From: Mycobacterium montefiorense
Lineage (GTDB): Bacteria; Actinomycetota; Actinomycetes; Mycobacteriales; Mycobacteriaceae
DNA: 64,000 bases
Direction of reading: 5' to 3'
Assembly (NCBI RefSeq): GCF_003112775.1
Contig: NZ_BFCH01000018.1
Coordinates: forward strand, 186,001 to 250,000
This document shows positions 31,471-42,255 of this stretch, piece by piece. Below the pieces are notes generated by a model. It did not search any database and was not told the origin of the DNA. It worked only from the letters and a program-made list of their open reading frames with translations. Every line of letters starts with the position of its first letter. Position 1 is the first letter of the stretch. The position numbers and the translations under genes are program-made.

Positions 31471-32079
31471 ATGTTCACTGGAATTGTCGAGGAACTCGGA
31501 GAGATCACCGGCCGGGACGTCCTCGCGGACGCGGCCCGCCTGACCATCCGCGGGCCCGTCGTCACCGCCGACGCCGGCCACGGAGATTCGATCGCCGTCA
31601 ACGGCGTGTGCCTGACGGTCGTCGAGTTGCTGGCCGATGGTCAGTTCACCGCCGATGTGATGGCCGAAACCCTGGACCGGTCCAATCTGGGCGGGTTGGA
31701 GATCGGTAAGCGGGTCAATCTCGAGCGGGCCGCGGCAGTCAACAGCCGGCTCGGCGGGCACATCGTGCAAGGGCACGTCGACGGCACCGGCCAGGTGGTC
31801 GCCCGCACGCCGTCGGAACACTGGGAAGTAGTGCGCATCGAGATCCCCCCGGAGGTCGCTCGCTATGTCGTGGAGAAGGGGTCGATCACCGTCGACGGGA
31901 TTTCGTTGACCGTCTCCGGGATTGGCGCGCAGCCACGGGACTGGTTCGAGGTCTCGCTGATTCCGACCACCCGGGAATTGACCACGTTGGGCAATGCCCC
32001 GGTCGGCACCCTGGTGAACCTGGAAGTCGATGTAATTGCGAAATACGTCGAACGGCTGATGACTGCAAGAAACCAATGA
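31471..32079 (+). CDS. ribE: Riboflavin synthase alpha chain
   Basis: A 202-residue riboflavin synthase (ribC in mycobacterial nomenclature), which dismutates two molecules of 6,7-dimethyl-8-ribityllumazine. It consists of two lumazine-binding domains (about 1-97 and 98-195), each with a VNG(V/I)CLTV- or [12 protein letters not shown] strand. [10 protein letters not shown] is the usual N-terminus. It has its own leaderless promoter, and its stop overlaps the start of a small secreted protein. The other riboflavin genes ribBA and ribH follow after a gap of 1.3 kb. Confidence 0.96.
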   Translation: MFTGIVEELGEITGRDVLADAARLTIRGPVVTADAGHGDSIAVNGVCLTVVELLADGQFTADVMAETLDRSNLGGLEIGKRVNLERAAAVNSRLGGHIVQGHVDGTGQVVARTPSEHWEVVRIEIPPEVARYVVEKGSITVDGISLTVSGIGAQPRDWFEVSLIPTTRELTTLGNAPVGTLVNLEVDVIAKYVERLMTARNQ

Positions 32080-32351
32080 GGGTCGTCTCCGTAATCGCCG
32101 CCGGCGCCCTGGTGTGGACGGCGTGGCTATTCGGCTGCGGAACCGCCCACGCCGACGCGAACCAGGAAAAAGAGGCGTGTCAACTGATGGACGATCCTGA
32201 AGGACATGATTCGGGCTATCAGCCCGCCGAATACGCCTTCATGATGTTGCGCGGCAAGATGACGGCGTCGGACGCGCGAAATGCGATCTCCCTGGGGGTT
32301 CAGGACTTCTGCCCCAATCACCTGGTCGACTTACCGGCCAGTTGGCGATAA
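32076..32351 (+). CDS. Small secreted DUF732-type protein
   Basis: A 91-residue protein with a signal peptide (hydrophobic residues 3-20, cleavage expected after AHA near residue 26). The mature part of about 65 residues has two cysteines (CQLMDD and FCPNHL) and the pattern of mycobacterial DUF732 proteins: small, helical, exported and of unknown function. ATG 32076 overlaps the ribE stop (ATGA), so it is made with riboflavin synthase. The DUF732 call is by pattern, not by search. Confidence 0.8.
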   Translation: MRVVSVIAAGALVWTAWLFGCGTAHADANQEKEACQLMDDPEGHDSGYQPAEYAFMMLRGKMTASDARNAISLGVQDFCPNHLVDLPASWR

Positions 32352-32647
32352 GAGCCTAATTACATTCTGTCGCAAGCGGATTCAAGTAATCCTGTTGAGC
32401 CGCAGAAGGTGTGGCAGCGGCCGGAAAAGGGCAATTGAGAGCCCCGCGGCTCGTTGCCTCCATGCCATTTACGGGGGATTCCCGCACCGGGAAGGGACCC
32501 CGGCCAAAGATTGCATTTTGGTAACAATAGTCACGATCGCACTACACCATGGCGACACGCCTGTTCTAAATCCCCACGCAGCCCTTCGCGGGTACATACT
32601 CGATTGCATAGGCCAGGCCGCCCTAACCACGCGAAGGAGCTGCAGAA
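32352..32647. other. Non-coding gap after the DUF732 gene
   Basis: 296 bases with no supported gene. It includes a short GAGCC-CCGC-GGCTC hairpin near 32436 and an AT-richer stretch around 32500-32580 that may hold the promoter of the next gene. Confidence 0.5.
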
Positions 32648-33013
32648 ATGTCCGTCGAAAGGTTAGCCGAGGCCGTCTACGAAGACCTCGCATTTGAAGC
32701 GGTAGCGACGTTGGCCGGCCGCAAGGCCGAGGCTCAAACATCTCGACCGGTGTGGAGCAGGGAAGTCAACGACACAACGTTGATGATCATCGAGCACCGA
32801 GTGCGCGACTACACAAGCTACGAGTTGATCGGTGTCGATGAGCGCGACGTGTCGCTGGGACGGTTTTCCAATTTCCCGGCCGCGACCGCAGAGGTCAGCA
32901 AGTGGACGCACTTCATCGAGGTCGGTGGTTCGGTCGGCAGGTGGCTGGCCCACTATGCGACCGACTGCGGTGGCGGCCAGGTGATTCAGATGCCGACCAG
33001 GCGGAACGGGTAG
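32648..33013 (+). CDS. Hypothetical protein, 121 residues
   Basis: I do not recognise this protein. It is soluble and slightly acidic, with no signal peptide or membrane helix. The middle has alternating hydrophobic stretches (NDTTLMIIEHRV, SYELIGVDERDV), suggesting a small alpha/beta fold, and a C-terminal GGSVGRWLAHYATDCGGG segment. An AAGGAG site eight bases before the ATG is among the best ribosome binding sites in the window, which supports translation. It lies between ribE and ribBA but is separated from both by long gaps. Confidence 0.6.
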   Translation: MSVERLAEAVYEDLAFEAVATLAGRKAEAQTSRPVWSREVNDTTLMIIEHRVRDYTSYELIGVDERDVSLGRFSNFPAATAEVSKWTHFIEVGGSVGRWLAHYATDCGGGQVIQMPTRRNG

Positions 33014-33354
33014 CAACTTCCGGCGGGCCGGTAAGCCGTCAGTGCACGCTCGATGTACGTGTCAGCCACCCGGCCGTTCGCCAGTACGGCGATGCCTCGG
33101 CCGCGGGTGGATATCGAACTTCCAGCGTTGAGCAATTTCCCGTAAGAATCGTCACAACGCACCTTGTCTTGCGTGCCGGCCGGCAGGCGATCACCGCAGC
33201 TCAGAGCCGGTAGTGGCGAGGCAGAACCGCGGTGCACGCAGGCACGACAGCTGATCTTGGCTCGGGCTGGTGTGAACGCCTGGCGAATGAGCAACGTCGG
33301 TGTCAATGTGGTGCACAAAGAAGTGGCGATAACGCTGCGTCCCGCGTGGTTCAT
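32986..33354 (-). CDS. Doubtful ORF opposite the riboflavin gap
   Basis: A 122-codon frame from an ATG at 33354. The C-terminal half (CGDRLPAGTQDK to the GRGIAVLANGRV stretch) looks more protein-like than chance, with CGD, SCR and SCYP cysteines, but the N-terminus is not a good signal peptide and no ribosome binding site is visible. It overlaps the 3' end of the convergent hypothetical gene by 28 bases. It may be a decayed or mis-started gene. Confidence 0.25.
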   Translation of the reverse strand: MNHAGRSVIATSLCTTLTPTLLIRQAFTPARAKISCRACVHRGSASPLPALSCGDRLPAGTQDKVRCDDSYGKLLNAGSSISTRGRGIAVLANGRVADTYIERALTAYRPAGSCYPFRLVGI

Positions 33355-33411
33355 ACTTGAAGCAATACGCGGGCTTCGCGTGTTGCTCGGCACGACAGCA
33401 AGGCAGCACAG
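33014..33411. other. Gap between hypothetical gene and ribBA
   Basis: 398 bases holding the ribBA promoter region and, on the minus strand, a doubtful ORF. I looked for an FMN riboswitch before ribBA. A short TTCCGGCGGGCCGGTAA-like stretch at 33018 is suggestive, but the other conserved arms are missing. Confidence 0.5.
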
Positions 33412-34689
33412 ATGACGAGGTTGGACTCTGTCGAGAGGGCGGTTGCCGACATTGCTGCCGGTAAGGCCGTCGTCGTCATCGACGACGAGGAACGTGAAAA
33501 CGAGGGCGACCTGATTTTCGCCGCCGAGAAGGCGACGCCGGAGATGGTGGCCTTCATGGTGCGTTACACCTCGGGCTACCTGTGTGTCCCGCTGGACGGC
33601 GCGATCTGCGACAAGCTGGGCCTGTTGCCGATGTACGCGCTGAACCAGGACAAGCACGGGACCGCCTACACCGTCACCGTCGACGCAAGAAACGGGGTGG
33701 GCACCGGGATTTCGGCGTCCGACCGCGCCACCACGATGCGGCTGTTGGCCGATCCGACTAGCGTCGCTGACGACTTCACCCGGCCCGGTCACGTGGTTCC
33801 GTTGCGCGCCAAAGACGGCGGTGTGCTGCGGCGACCCGGCCACACCGAGGCGGCCGTCGACTTGGCCCGGATGGCGGGACTGCAACCCGCGGGTGCCATC
33901 TGCGAGATCGTCAGCCAAAAGGACGAGGGCTCGATGGCCCAGACCGACGAGCTGCGGGTCTTCGCCGACGAGCACGATCTCGCACTGATCACCATCGCTG
34001 ACATCATCGAATGGCGCCGCAAGCACGAGAAGCACATCGATCGGATCGCCGAGGCGCGCATTCCGACCCGGCACGGCGAGTTTCGCGCCATCGGCTACGC
34101 CAGCATTTACGAGGAAGTCGAACACGTTGCGTTGGTTCGCGGCGACATCGCCGGGCCGAGCGGTGAGGGCGACGACGTGTTGGTGCGGGTGCACTCCGAA
34201 TGCCTGACCGGTGACGTGTTCGGCTCCCGCCGCTGCGACTGTGGGCCCCAGCTCGATGCCGCGCTGGCCATGGTCGCGCGGGAGGGGCGCGGCGTGGTGC
34301 TGTACATGCGCGGCCACGAGGGCCGCGGGATCGGCCTGATGCACAAGCTGCAGGCCTATCAGCTGCAAGACGCCGGCGAAGACACCGTGGACGCCAACCT
34401 CAAGCTCGGGTTACCGGCCGATGCAAGGGATTACGGAATCGGTGCGCAGATCCTGTCAGACCTCGGAGTCCGCTCGATGCGACTGCTGACCAACAACCCG
34501 GCTAAACGGGTTGGGCTGGACGGATACGGCCTGCACATCATCGAGCGTGTGTCTCTTCCGGTGCGCGCCAATGCCGAGAACATCCGCTATCTGATGACCA
34601 AACGGGACAAGATGGGACACGATTTGGCCGGGCTGGATGACTTCCACGAATCCGTCCATTTGCCAGGCGAATTCGGCGGCGCTTTGTGA
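33412..34689 (+). CDS. ribBA: Bifunctional DHBP synthase / GTP cyclohydrolase II
   Basis: A 425-residue fusion (ribA2 in mycobacteria) providing both precursors of riboflavin. The N-terminal RibB domain has [16 protein letters not shown] near residue 24 and the [10 protein letters not shown] block near residue 125. The C-terminal RibA domain begins near residue 205, with zinc ligands in [20 protein letters not shown] near residue 263 and the catalytic [10 protein letters not shown] near residue 300. The ATG has an AAGGCAG site. Confidence 0.96.
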   Translation: MTRLDSVERAVADIAAGKAVVVIDDEERENEGDLIFAAEKATPEMVAFMVRYTSGYLCVPLDGAICDKLGLLPMYALNQDKHGTAYTVTVDARNGVGTGISASDRATTMRLLADPTSVADDFTRPGHVVPLRAKDGGVLRRPGHTEAAVDLARMAGLQPAGAICEIVSQKDEGSMAQTDELRVFADEHDLALITIADIIEWRRKHEKHIDRIAEARIPTRHGEFRAIGYASIYEEVEHVALVRGDIAGPSGEGDDVLVRVHSECLTGDVFGSRRCDCGPQLDAALAMVAREGRGVVLYMRGHEGRGIGLMHKLQAYQLQDAGEDTVDANLKLGLPADARDYGIGAQILSDLGVRSMRLLTNNPAKRVGLDGYGLHIIERVSLPVRANAENIRYLMTKRDKMGHDLAGLDDFHESVHLPGEFGGAL

Positions 34690-35685
<996 letters not shown>

Positions 35686-35709
35686 ACACCGCGGGCGGCG
35701 ACATTGTCG

Positions 35710-35715
35710 TACGAT
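35710..35715 (+). promoter_or_regulatory. -10 element, leaderless promoter of lprH
   Basis: TACGAT, six bases before the ATG at 35722. Confidence 0.55.
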
Positions 35716-35721
35716 CGCCCG

Positions 35722-36405
35722 ATGGCACGTCAATTGCGTTCGGCCGGCGCATCGGTTCTGGTCGCATTGTCGTTGTGTGCGTGCACCACATCGGTTAGCG
35801 GCCGGGCGATTCGGGGAACCGAACAGTCGCCGTCCGGCCCTTCGACGTCCACCTCACCGGCGCCCGGACGGATCCCGGCGCGCGATTTGCTGCTTCAGGA
35901 CAACGACGCCACTCCGCTCGGTGTGGCGACGGCGATTCCGGTGGGCGACACCTACTTCACCAGCGTGCAACCGGCCGAATGCGCTGCCGCGCTGCTATTC
36001 AAGGGGTCGCCGCTGCGGCCGGCCCGCTCGTCGGACCACGCCGAGTCGGGGTACCGGATCAACGGCCCGGCGCTCTACGCCGAATCGGTCGATGTCTACG
36101 ACAAGAAGTTGAATCCGCACCAGGTGGTGTCGAAGGGTTTCGGCGCCGTGTCGAAATGCCACGGGGACGCGGTCGGTCACGCCCCACTCGGGGATTCCAA
36201 GCCGATGCGGCTCAGTTCCTTCGGCACACCGTCGTCCGGTGTCCTGGTGTGGACTATGACCCGCCCGGATTGGAACTGCGACTACGGACTGGTCGCGGTT
36301 GCGCGGACGGCCTTGCTGCTATCGGCCTGCGACTTCAAACCCGGCTTCCCGATGGCCGACTGGGCGGCGAAAAGAAGGGCACAGCTAGACAGCCGGCCCA
36401 CCTGA
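35722..36405 (+). CDS. lprH: Lipoprotein LprH
   Basis: A 227-residue predicted lipoprotein. The lipobox LCAC puts the acylated Cys at residue 21, followed by a Ser/Thr/Pro-rich linker (about 35-60) and a globular domain with a few cysteines that could form disulfides outside the cell. It has the general layout of mycobacterial sensor-like lipoproteins; the function is unknown. The ATG at 35722 is preferred to an upstream start because of the -10 at leaderless distance. It is convergent with the hemophore-related gene, nine bases apart. Confidence 0.9.
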   Translation: MARQLRSAGASVLVALSLCACTTSVSGRAIRGTEQSPSGPSTSTSPAPGRIPARDLLLQDNDATPLGVATAIPVGDTYFTSVQPAECAAALLFKGSPLRPARSSDHAESGYRINGPALYAESVDVYDKKLNPHQVVSKGFGAVSKCHGDAVGHAPLGDSKPMRLSSFGTPSSGVLVWTMTRPDWNCDYGLVAVARTALLLSACDFKPGFPMADWAAKRRAQLDSRPT

Positions 36406-36413
36406 CGCTTGGC

Positions 36414-36752
36414 TCAGTAGTTCTTGCAGTCGATCATCATCTGCCGGAAGATCGGGAACGCCTGGTCGGCTCCCGGGTTGTTCTGGATCGCCTTCAGCAG
36501 ATTCACCCGCTGATCCGGCGATGACGCCATGAACTGCTGCAGAAATTGCAGGTTGGGCGGCGACTGGTCGAGGTACTGGGCGGCCATCGGGTTTTCCGCG
36601 TGGACTGCCCGCATCGCCTGGTCGTAATTGCACGTCGTGTTGACCATCGGGCCGATATCGGGAGTCGCCGATGCGACCCCCGCCCCCGCGCTCAACGACA
36701 ACGCCAGACAGCCAACCCCGACGGCCAGCCCGGTCAACGGTCGTTTGCTCAT
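36414..36752 (-). CDS. Hemophore-related secreted protein
   Basis: A 112-residue exported protein. The signal peptide spans residues 1-31 with cleavage near ASA. The mature domain begins TPDIGPMVNTTCNYDQAMRAV, contains a FLQQFMASSPDQR helix and ends IDCKNY. Two cysteines near the ends and an all-helical core are the layout of the mycobacterial heme-binding family that includes Rv0203. Heme binding is inferred. The ATG has a GGAGGGAG site. In M. tuberculosis this slot, between lprH and uvrC, holds a different secreted protein. Confidence 0.85.
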   Translation of the reverse strand: MSKRPLTGLAVGVGCLALSLSAGAGVASATPDIGPMVNTTCNYDQAMRAVHAENPMAAQYLDQSPPNLQFLQQFMASSPDQRVNLLKAIQNNPGADQAFPIFRQMMIDCKNY

Positions 36753-37125
36753 GTGAAAGCTCCCTCCAACTGTTGCACCCACTCTAGCGCCACAGCTAAC
36801 ACGGTACTTAACCCAAACGGCGGCCTTCCAAACCGTCAGGCCCGCTCGATCCGCCTTTATCCGCAGGTCAGCTGTGCGGTGATCCGCACTTCAGCCGTCC
36901 GGATTCTCGATGTCCGGAGCTCAGTTGCTCGGCATCATCGGCAAGGCAAGAGCCGTTGCCAACGCAATCTTGGGTCAGTGTGGTTAACTTTGCCGCCGGT
37001 TGGGCGCACCCGGGTACCACCGCCGGCAACGCGTTGAGTTCCTCGGCTGCCCGAAGTGCATTTGGCTGCACAGTAGACCGGTGCGCAAGCCCGCAAGCCG
37101 TCCACGACTTGACGGAACGGGCTAC
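36753..37125. other. Intergenic region before uvrC
   Basis: About 370 bases with no supported gene. Contains the promoter of the hemophore-related gene (TAGAGT on the minus strand near 36786) and, at its right end, the uvrC promoter. Both-strand open frames here are cysteine-containing but have no family features. Confidence 0.5.
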
Positions 37126-37131
37126 TAGCCT
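37126..37131 (+). promoter_or_regulatory. -10 element, leaderless promoter of uvrC
   Basis: TAGCCT, six bases before the GTG at 37138. Confidence 0.6.
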
Positions 37132-37137
37132 GGATGC

Positions 37138-39093
37138 GTGCCAGATCCCGCCACCTACCGTCCCGCTCCCGGATCCATTCCGGTCGAGCCGGGCGTCTAC
37201 CGGTTCCGGGACTCGCACGGTCGGGTGATCTACGTCGGCAAGGCCAAGAGCCTGCGCAGCCGGCTGACGTCATACTTCGCCGACATCGCGAATCTGCACC
37301 CGCGCACCCGGCAGATGGTGACCACCGCGGCCAAGGTCGAGTGGACCGTGGTCAACACCGAAGTCGAGGCGCTGCAGCTGGAATACAACTGGATCAAGGA
37401 ATTCGATCCACGTTTCAATGTCCGCTACCGCGACGACAAGTCCTACCCGGTGCTGGCCGTGACTCTCAATGAAGAGTTTCCGCGGCTGATTGTCTATCGC
37501 GGACCGCGGCGTAAGGGTGTGCGCTATTTCGGCCCGTACTCGCACGCTTGGGCGATCCGGGAGACGCTGGATCTGCTCACCCGGGTGTTTCCCGCGCGAA
37601 CCTGTTCGGGTGGAGTGTTCAAGCGGCACAAGCAGATCGACCGTCCGTGCCTGCTCGGCTACATCGACAAATGTTCGGCGCCCTGCATCGGCAGGGTCAG
37701 TGGCGAGCAACATCGCCAAATCGTCGACGACTTCTGCGACTTCTTGTCCGGCAGGACCGACCGGTTCGCCCGCGAGCTGGAACACCAGATGCATGCGGCG
37801 TCCGACGAACTCGACTTCGAGCGGGCGGCACGGCTTCGTGACGACATCGGCGCGCTGAAGCGGGCGATGGAGAAACAGGCCGTGGTGTTCGGGGACGGTA
37901 CCGACGCCGACGTAGTGGCGTTCGCCGACGACGAGCTCGAGGCGGCGGTGCAGGTGTTTCACGTCCGCGGTGGCCGGGTCCGCGGTCAGCGTGGATGGAT
38001 CGTCGAAAAGTCTGCTGACCCAGGTGATTCGGGCGAAGAGCAGTTGGTCGAGCAGTTCCTGACGCAGTTCTACGGCGACCAGGCAGAGCTGGGTGGCGCG
38101 GCCGACGAAGCCGCCAATCCGGTTCCGCGTGAGGTGCTGGTGCCGTGTCTGCCGTCCAACGCCGACGAGTTGGCGAGCTGGCTGTCCGGGCTGCGCGGAT
38201 CGCGGGTTGCGCTGCGGGTGCCGCGCCGCGGCGACAAGCGGGCGCTGGCCGAAACCGTGCAGCGCAACGCGAAAGAAGCACTGCAGCAACACAAGTTGAA
38301 GCGAGCTGGCGACTTCAACGCCAGATCGGCTGCGCTGCAGAATATTCAGGAGGCTCTGGGGCTCGCCGATGCGCCGTTGCGGATCGAGTGCGTCGACGTC
38401 AGCCACGTGCAGGGCACCGATGTGGTGGGCTCGCTGGTGGTGTTCGAGGACGGCCTGCCACGCAAGTCTGACTACCGGCACTTCGGGATCCGAGAGGCCG
38501 CAGGTCTGGGCCGCTCCGACGACGTCGCCTCTATCGCCGAGGTGACCCGCCGCCGCTTCCTGCGTCACCTCAGCGACCAAAACGACCCGAATATGCTTTC
38601 CGCGGAAGGCAAATCACGCCGATTCGCCTATCCACCCAATCTGTACGTCGTCGACGGCGGCGCACCTCAAGTCAACGCGGCCAACGCCGTTCTCGAGGAG
38701 CTCGGCATCACCGACGTCGCGGTGATCGGCCTGGCCAAACGGCTGGAAGAGGTGTGGGTGCCGTCGGAGCCGGATCCCATCATCCTGCCGCGCAACAGCG
38801 AGGGACTTTATTTGCTGCAGCGGGTGCGCGACGAGGCGCACCGGTTCGCGATCACCTACCATCGCAGCAAGCGATCCAAGCGAATGACCGCTTCTGCGCT
38901 GGATTCGGTGCCAGGATTGGGAGAACATCGCCGCAAGGCGCTGGTCACCCACTTCGGATCGATAGCCCGCCTCAAGGAGGCCACCGTCGACCAGATCACC
39001 GCCGTTCCGGGTATCGGCGTGGCAACGGCCACGGCCGTCCTCGAGGCGTTGCGACCAGCCGAGCAAGCCGAGCAACCCGGAGCGTCGGCATGA
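37138..39093 (+). CDS. uvrC: UvrABC endonuclease subunit C
   Basis: A 651-residue nucleotide-excision nuclease. The N-terminal GIY-YIG domain (GVYRFRD...[14 protein letters not shown], residues 20-45) makes the 3' cut. A UVR motif ([14 protein letters not shown]) near residue 222 contacts UvrB. The RNase H-like domain ([23 protein letters not shown] near residue 417) makes the 5' cut, and two helix-hairpin-helix motifs ([23 protein letters not shown]) end the protein. The stop overlaps the rapZ ATG. Confidence 0.97.
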   Translation: MPDPATYRPAPGSIPVEPGVYRFRDSHGRVIYVGKAKSLRSRLTSYFADIANLHPRTRQMVTTAAKVEWTVVNTEVEALQLEYNWIKEFDPRFNVRYRDDKSYPVLAVTLNEEFPRLIVYRGPRRKGVRYFGPYSHAWAIRETLDLLTRVFPARTCSGGVFKRHKQIDRPCLLGYIDKCSAPCIGRVSGEQHRQIVDDFCDFLSGRTDRFARELEHQMHAASDELDFERAARLRDDIGALKRAMEKQAVVFGDGTDADVVAFADDELEAAVQVFHVRGGRVRGQRGWIVEKSADPGDSGEEQLVEQFLTQFYGDQAELGGAADEAANPVPREVLVPCLPSNADELASWLSGLRGSRVALRVPRRGDKRALAETVQRNAKEALQQHKLKRAGDFNARSAALQNIQEALGLADAPLRIECVDVSHVQGTDVVGSLVVFEDGLPRKSDYRHFGIREAAGLGRSDDVASIAEVTRRRFLRHLSDQNDPNMLSAEGKSRRFAYPPNLYVVDGGAPQVNAANAVLEELGITDVAVIGLAKRLEEVWVPSEPDPIILPRNSEGLYLLQRVRDEAHRFAITYHRSKRSKRMTASALDSVPGLGEHRRKALVTHFGSIARLKEATVDQITAVPGIGVATATAVLEALRPAEQAEQPGASA

Positions 39094-40034
39094 CGAGCCA
39101 CTTCGGGGACAGCGAGAAGCGGCCCGGCGCCGGACATCGGGAGCTGGCCGCCGGCCGTGCGGGTGACGCGGCCGGGATCGACGTCGTTCTGGTCACCGGA
39201 TTGTCGGGGGCGGGGCGGGGCACCGCCGCCAAAGTGCTCGAGGACCTCGGCTGGTACGTCGCCGACAACCTGCCACCCCAGCTGATCACCCGGATGGTGG
39301 ATTTCGGGCTGGCAGCGGGATCCCGGATCACCCAGCTCGCCGTGGTGATGGACGTCCGATCGCGCGGATTCACCGGCGACCTCGACGAGGTACGCAACGA
39401 ACTGGCCACCCGCAACATCAATCCGCGCGTGGTGTTCATGGAGGCCTCCGACGACATGCTGGTGCGCCGCTACGAACAGAATCGGCGCAGCCACCCGTTG
39501 CAGGGCCAGCAGACGCTGGCCGAAGGCATCGCGGCCGAGCGCCGGATGCTGGCATCGGTGCGCGCCACCGCGGACCTGATCATCGACACCTCCACGCTGT
39601 CGGTGCGGGGCCTGCGGGAAAGCATCGAGCGCGCCTTCGGTGGTGAGGCCAGCGCAACGACGAGTGTCACTGTCGAGTCGTTCGGCTTCAAGTACGGCCT
39701 GCCGATGGACGCCGACATGGTGATGGATGTGCGATTTCTGCCCAACCCGCACTGGGTCGACGAGTTGCGGTCACTCACCGGGCAACATCCGGCGGTGCGT
39801 GACTTCGTATTGGGCCAGCCGGGCGCAGCGGAGTTTCTCGACACCTACCATCAGTTGCTATCTCTGGTTGTCGACGGCTACCGCCGGGAGGGCAAGCGCT
39901 ACATGACGGTCGCGATTGGCTGCACCGGCGGCAAACACCGCAGTGTCGCGATCGCTGAGGCATTGATGCAGTTGCTGCGGACCGATCAACAACTGTCGGT
40001 GCGGGTGCTGCACCGGGATCTGGGCCGCGAATGA
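39090..40034 (+). CDS. rapZ: RapZ-family nucleotide-binding protein
   Basis: A 314-residue RapZ/YvcJ homologue (Rv1421-like). The N-terminal P-loop is [20 protein letters not shown] near residues 33-52, with Arg where a classical Walker A has Lys, as I recall for actinobacterial members. The C-terminal domain has [21 protein letters not shown] and [15 protein letters not shown]. In E. coli the protein is an RNA adaptor for glmZ. Here the conserved rapZ-yvcK-whiA block, with four-base overlaps on both sides, suggests a role in sugar-nucleotide or cell-envelope control. Confidence 0.94.
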   Translation: MTSHFGDSEKRPGAGHRELAAGRAGDAAGIDVVLVTGLSGAGRGTAAKVLEDLGWYVADNLPPQLITRMVDFGLAAGSRITQLAVVMDVRSRGFTGDLDEVRNELATRNINPRVVFMEASDDMLVRRYEQNRRSHPLQGQQTLAEGIAAERRMLASVRATADLIIDTSTLSVRGLRESIERAFGGEASATTSVTVESFGFKYGLPMDADMVMDVRFLPNPHWVDELRSLTGQHPAVRDFVLGQPGAAEFLDTYHQLLSLVVDGYRREGKRYMTVAIGCTGGKHRSVAIAEALMQLLRTDQQLSVRVLHRDLGRE

Positions 40035-41092
40035 GCCCACCACAAAGCGAGGGCATCGTCGCGATGGGCGGCGGCCACGGCCTGTACGCGACGCTGTCCG
40101 CGGCGCGCCGGCTGACCCCGTACGTCACCGCCGTGGTGACGGTCGCCGACGACGGTGGCTCCTCGGGCCGGCTGCGCAGCGAATTGGACGTGGTGCCGCC
40201 GGGTGATCTGCGAATGGCGTTGGCGGCGTTGGCTTCTGACAGTCCGTACGGGCGATTGTGGGCGACCATCCTGCAGCACCGATTCGGCGGCAGTGGGGCA
40301 CTGGCCGGACATCCGATCGGCAACCTGTTGCTGGCCGGCCTGTCCGAGGTGCTTGCCGATCCGGTCGCCGCTCTCGACGAGCTGGGGCGCATCCTCGGCG
40401 TCAAAGGCCGGGTGCTGCCGATGTGCCCGATCGCGTTGCAGATCGAGGCCGACGTGTCCGGCCTGGAGGCCGACCCGCGGATGTTCCGGGTGATCCGCGG
40501 TCAGGTCGGCATCGCGACCACACCGGGCAAGGTGCGCCGCGTGCGCCTTCTTCCGCCGGATCCGCCGGCCACCCGGCAGGCCGTCGACGCGATCATGGCC
40601 GCCGACCTGGTGGTGCTGGGGCCCGGGTCGTGGTTCACCAGTGTGCTCCCGCACGTGCTGGTTCCGGAGCTGGCCGCGGCGCTGCAGGCCACGCCGGCCC
40701 GCCGTGCCCTGGTGCTCAACTTGGTCGCCGAGCCGGGGGAGACCGCGGGTTTCTCGGTGGAGCGCCATCTGCATGTATTGGCCCAGCACGCGCCCGGATT
40801 CACCGTCAGCGACATCATCATCGACGCCGATCGAGTGCCGAGTGAGCGCGAACGCGAGCAATTGCGCCGCACCGCGACGCTGCTAAAGGCCGAGGTCCAC
40901 TTCGCCGACGTGTCCCGACCTGGTACACCTTTACATGATCCGGGCAAGCTTGCGGCGGCCCTGGACGGGGTCCGAACGGGCCGCACGGGTCCGGCAGCGC
41001 CTTCGGTGAAGGCCACCGCAGAGATTCGGGTTGACGGTGAAAGTTCAACGACGGGCGTGAGCGGACCAAGGGGTGACGACGCGTGGCGATGA
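40031..41092 (+). CDS. yvcK: Gluconeogenesis/morphogenesis factor YvcK (CuvA)
   Basis: A 353-residue CofD/YvcK-family protein. The N-terminal [19 protein letters not shown] motif and the [13 protein letters not shown] block are diagnostic; a further [18 protein letters not shown] lies near residue 197. It binds UDP-sugars and controls peptidoglycan synthesis and cell shape; in M. tuberculosis it is a PknB substrate called CuvA. The Ser/Thr-rich C-terminal tail after residue 310 would be the place for phosphorylation. It is coupled to rapZ and whiA by overlaps. Confidence 0.95.
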   Translation: MSPPQSEGIVAMGGGHGLYATLSAARRLTPYVTAVVTVADDGGSSGRLRSELDVVPPGDLRMALAALASDSPYGRLWATILQHRFGGSGALAGHPIGNLLLAGLSEVLADPVAALDELGRILGVKGRVLPMCPIALQIEADVSGLEADPRMFRVIRGQVGIATTPGKVRRVRLLPPDPPATRQAVDAIMAADLVVLGPGSWFTSVLPHVLVPELAAALQATPARRALVLNLVAEPGETAGFSVERHLHVLAQHAPGFTVSDIIIDADRVPSEREREQLRRTATLLKAEVHFADVSRPGTPLHDPGKLAAALDGVRTGRTGPAAPSVKATAEIRVDGESSTTGVSGPRGDDAWR

Positions 41093-42066
41093 CGACCGAA
41101 GTCAAGGACGAGCTGAGCCGCTTGGTAGTGAAATCGGTCAGCGCGCGTCGAGCCGAGGTCACCTCCCTGCTGCGCTTTGCCGGCGGGCTGCACATCGTGG
41201 GTGGCCGGGTGGTCGTCGAGGCCGAGGTGGACCTGGGCAACATCGCACGCCGGCTGCGCAAGGACATCTTCGACCTGTACGGCTACAACGCGGTGGTACA
41301 TGTGTTGTCGGCCAGCGGGATTCGTAAGAGCACCCGGTACGTGTTGCGGGTCGCCAACGATGGTGAGGCCCTGGCCCGCCAGACCGGGCTGCTCGACATG
41401 CGTGGCCGTCCGGTGCGCGGCCTGCCGGCGCAGGTCGTCGGTGGCAGCATCGGGGACGCCGAAGCCGCGTGGCGGGGTGCTTTTCTGGCACACGGGTCGC
41501 TGACCGAGCCCGGACGTTCCTCGGCGCTGGAGGTCAGCTGCCCGGGACCGGAGGCGGCGCTGGCGTTGGTGGGCGCGGCCCGCCGGCTCGGGGTCAGTGC
41601 CAAGGCCCGCGAGGTGCGCGGCGCCGATCGCGTGGTGGTGCGCGACGGCGAGGCGATCGGCGCGTTGCTGACCCGGATGGGCGCCCAGGACACCCGGCTG
41701 GTCTGGGAGGAACGCCGGATGCGCCGCGAGGTGCGTGCGACGGCCAACCGGCTGGCCAATTTCGACGACGCCAACCTGCGCCGTTCGGCGCGGGCCGCGG
41801 TCGCGGCGGCGGCCCGGGTGGAGCGGGCGCTGGAGATCCTCGGCGACACCGTTCCCAATCATCTGGCCTCGGCCGGCAAGTTGCGCGTCGAGCATCGGCA
41901 GGCTTCGCTGGAGGAGCTGGGTCGCCTTGCCGACCCGCCGATGACGAAAGATGCTGTAGCGGGCCGTATTCGGCGCTTACTGTCGATGGCCGACCGCAAA
42001 GCGAAGGTCGAAGGCATCCCCGATACCGAGTCGGCGGTGACGCCAGACCTGTTGGAGGACGCCTGA
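41089..42066 (+). CDS. whiA: Sporulation/cell-division regulator WhiA
   Basis: A 325-residue DNA-binding protein with an N-terminal LAGLIDADG-like domain that has lost nuclease residues (about 1-210) and a C-terminal helix-turn-helix ([24 protein letters not shown] near residue 280). In Streptomyces it controls ftsZ and sporulation; in non-sporulating mycobacteria it probably links division to growth. The ATG at 41089 overlaps the yvcK stop (ATGA); a GTG two codons earlier is the alternative. Confidence 0.95.
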   Translation: MTTEVKDELSRLVVKSVSARRAEVTSLLRFAGGLHIVGGRVVVEAEVDLGNIARRLRKDIFDLYGYNAVVHVLSASGIRKSTRYVLRVANDGEALARQTGLLDMRGRPVRGLPAQVVGGSIGDAEAAWRGAFLAHGSLTEPGRSSALEVSCPGPEAALALVGAARRLGVSAKAREVRGADRVVVRDGEAIGALLTRMGAQDTRLVWEERRMRREVRATANRLANFDDANLRRSARAAVAAAARVERALEILGDTVPNHLASAGKLRVEHRQASLEELGRLADPPMTKDAVAGRIRRLLSMADRKAKVEGIPDTESAVTPDLLEDA

Positions 42067-42243
42067 CGACCATCGGGGTACCGCCCAGGCGCGAAGCGGC
42101 GAGGGAGCGGGACTTGGGAACGTAGGCGAGTCGGGAGAAGCTTGAACAGCCGCATCGCAGCGGGGGATGAATATGGGGGATGAATATGGGGGGCGCGTGG
42201 TGGGATTGTTGCGGATAGCTCTACAGGATTTGCTGGCGAGGGC
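42067..42243. other. Short intergenic region after whiA with a direct repeat
   Basis: No gene. A 13-base unit (GGGGGATGAATAT) is directly repeated at about 42164-42189. The segment CAGGCGCGAAGCGGCGAGGG near 42087 is of a kind common between mycobacterial genes. Confidence 0.5.
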
Positions 42244-42249
42244 TACGGT
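42244..42249 (+). promoter_or_regulatory. -10 element, leaderless promoter of the WS/DGAT gene
   Basis: TACGGT, six bases before the ATG at 42256. Confidence 0.55.
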
Positions 42250-42255
42250 CGTCGC

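Noticed and set aside
33014..33060. Possible FMN riboswitch before ribBA
   Set aside because: Only a short G/C-rich stretch resembles the element; the conserved AGGG-start and the other arms are not found.
32986..34368. 460-codon minus-strand frame across ribBA
   Set aside because: Most of it is the antisense of ribBA, whose motifs are certain. Only the last 120 codons lie outside, and these are listed separately as doubtful.
36868..37218. Cysteine-containing minus-strand frame before uvrC
   Set aside because: Overlaps the uvrC start and promoter, has no signal peptide or recognised family, and the bias fits antisense of coding DNA at its upstream end.
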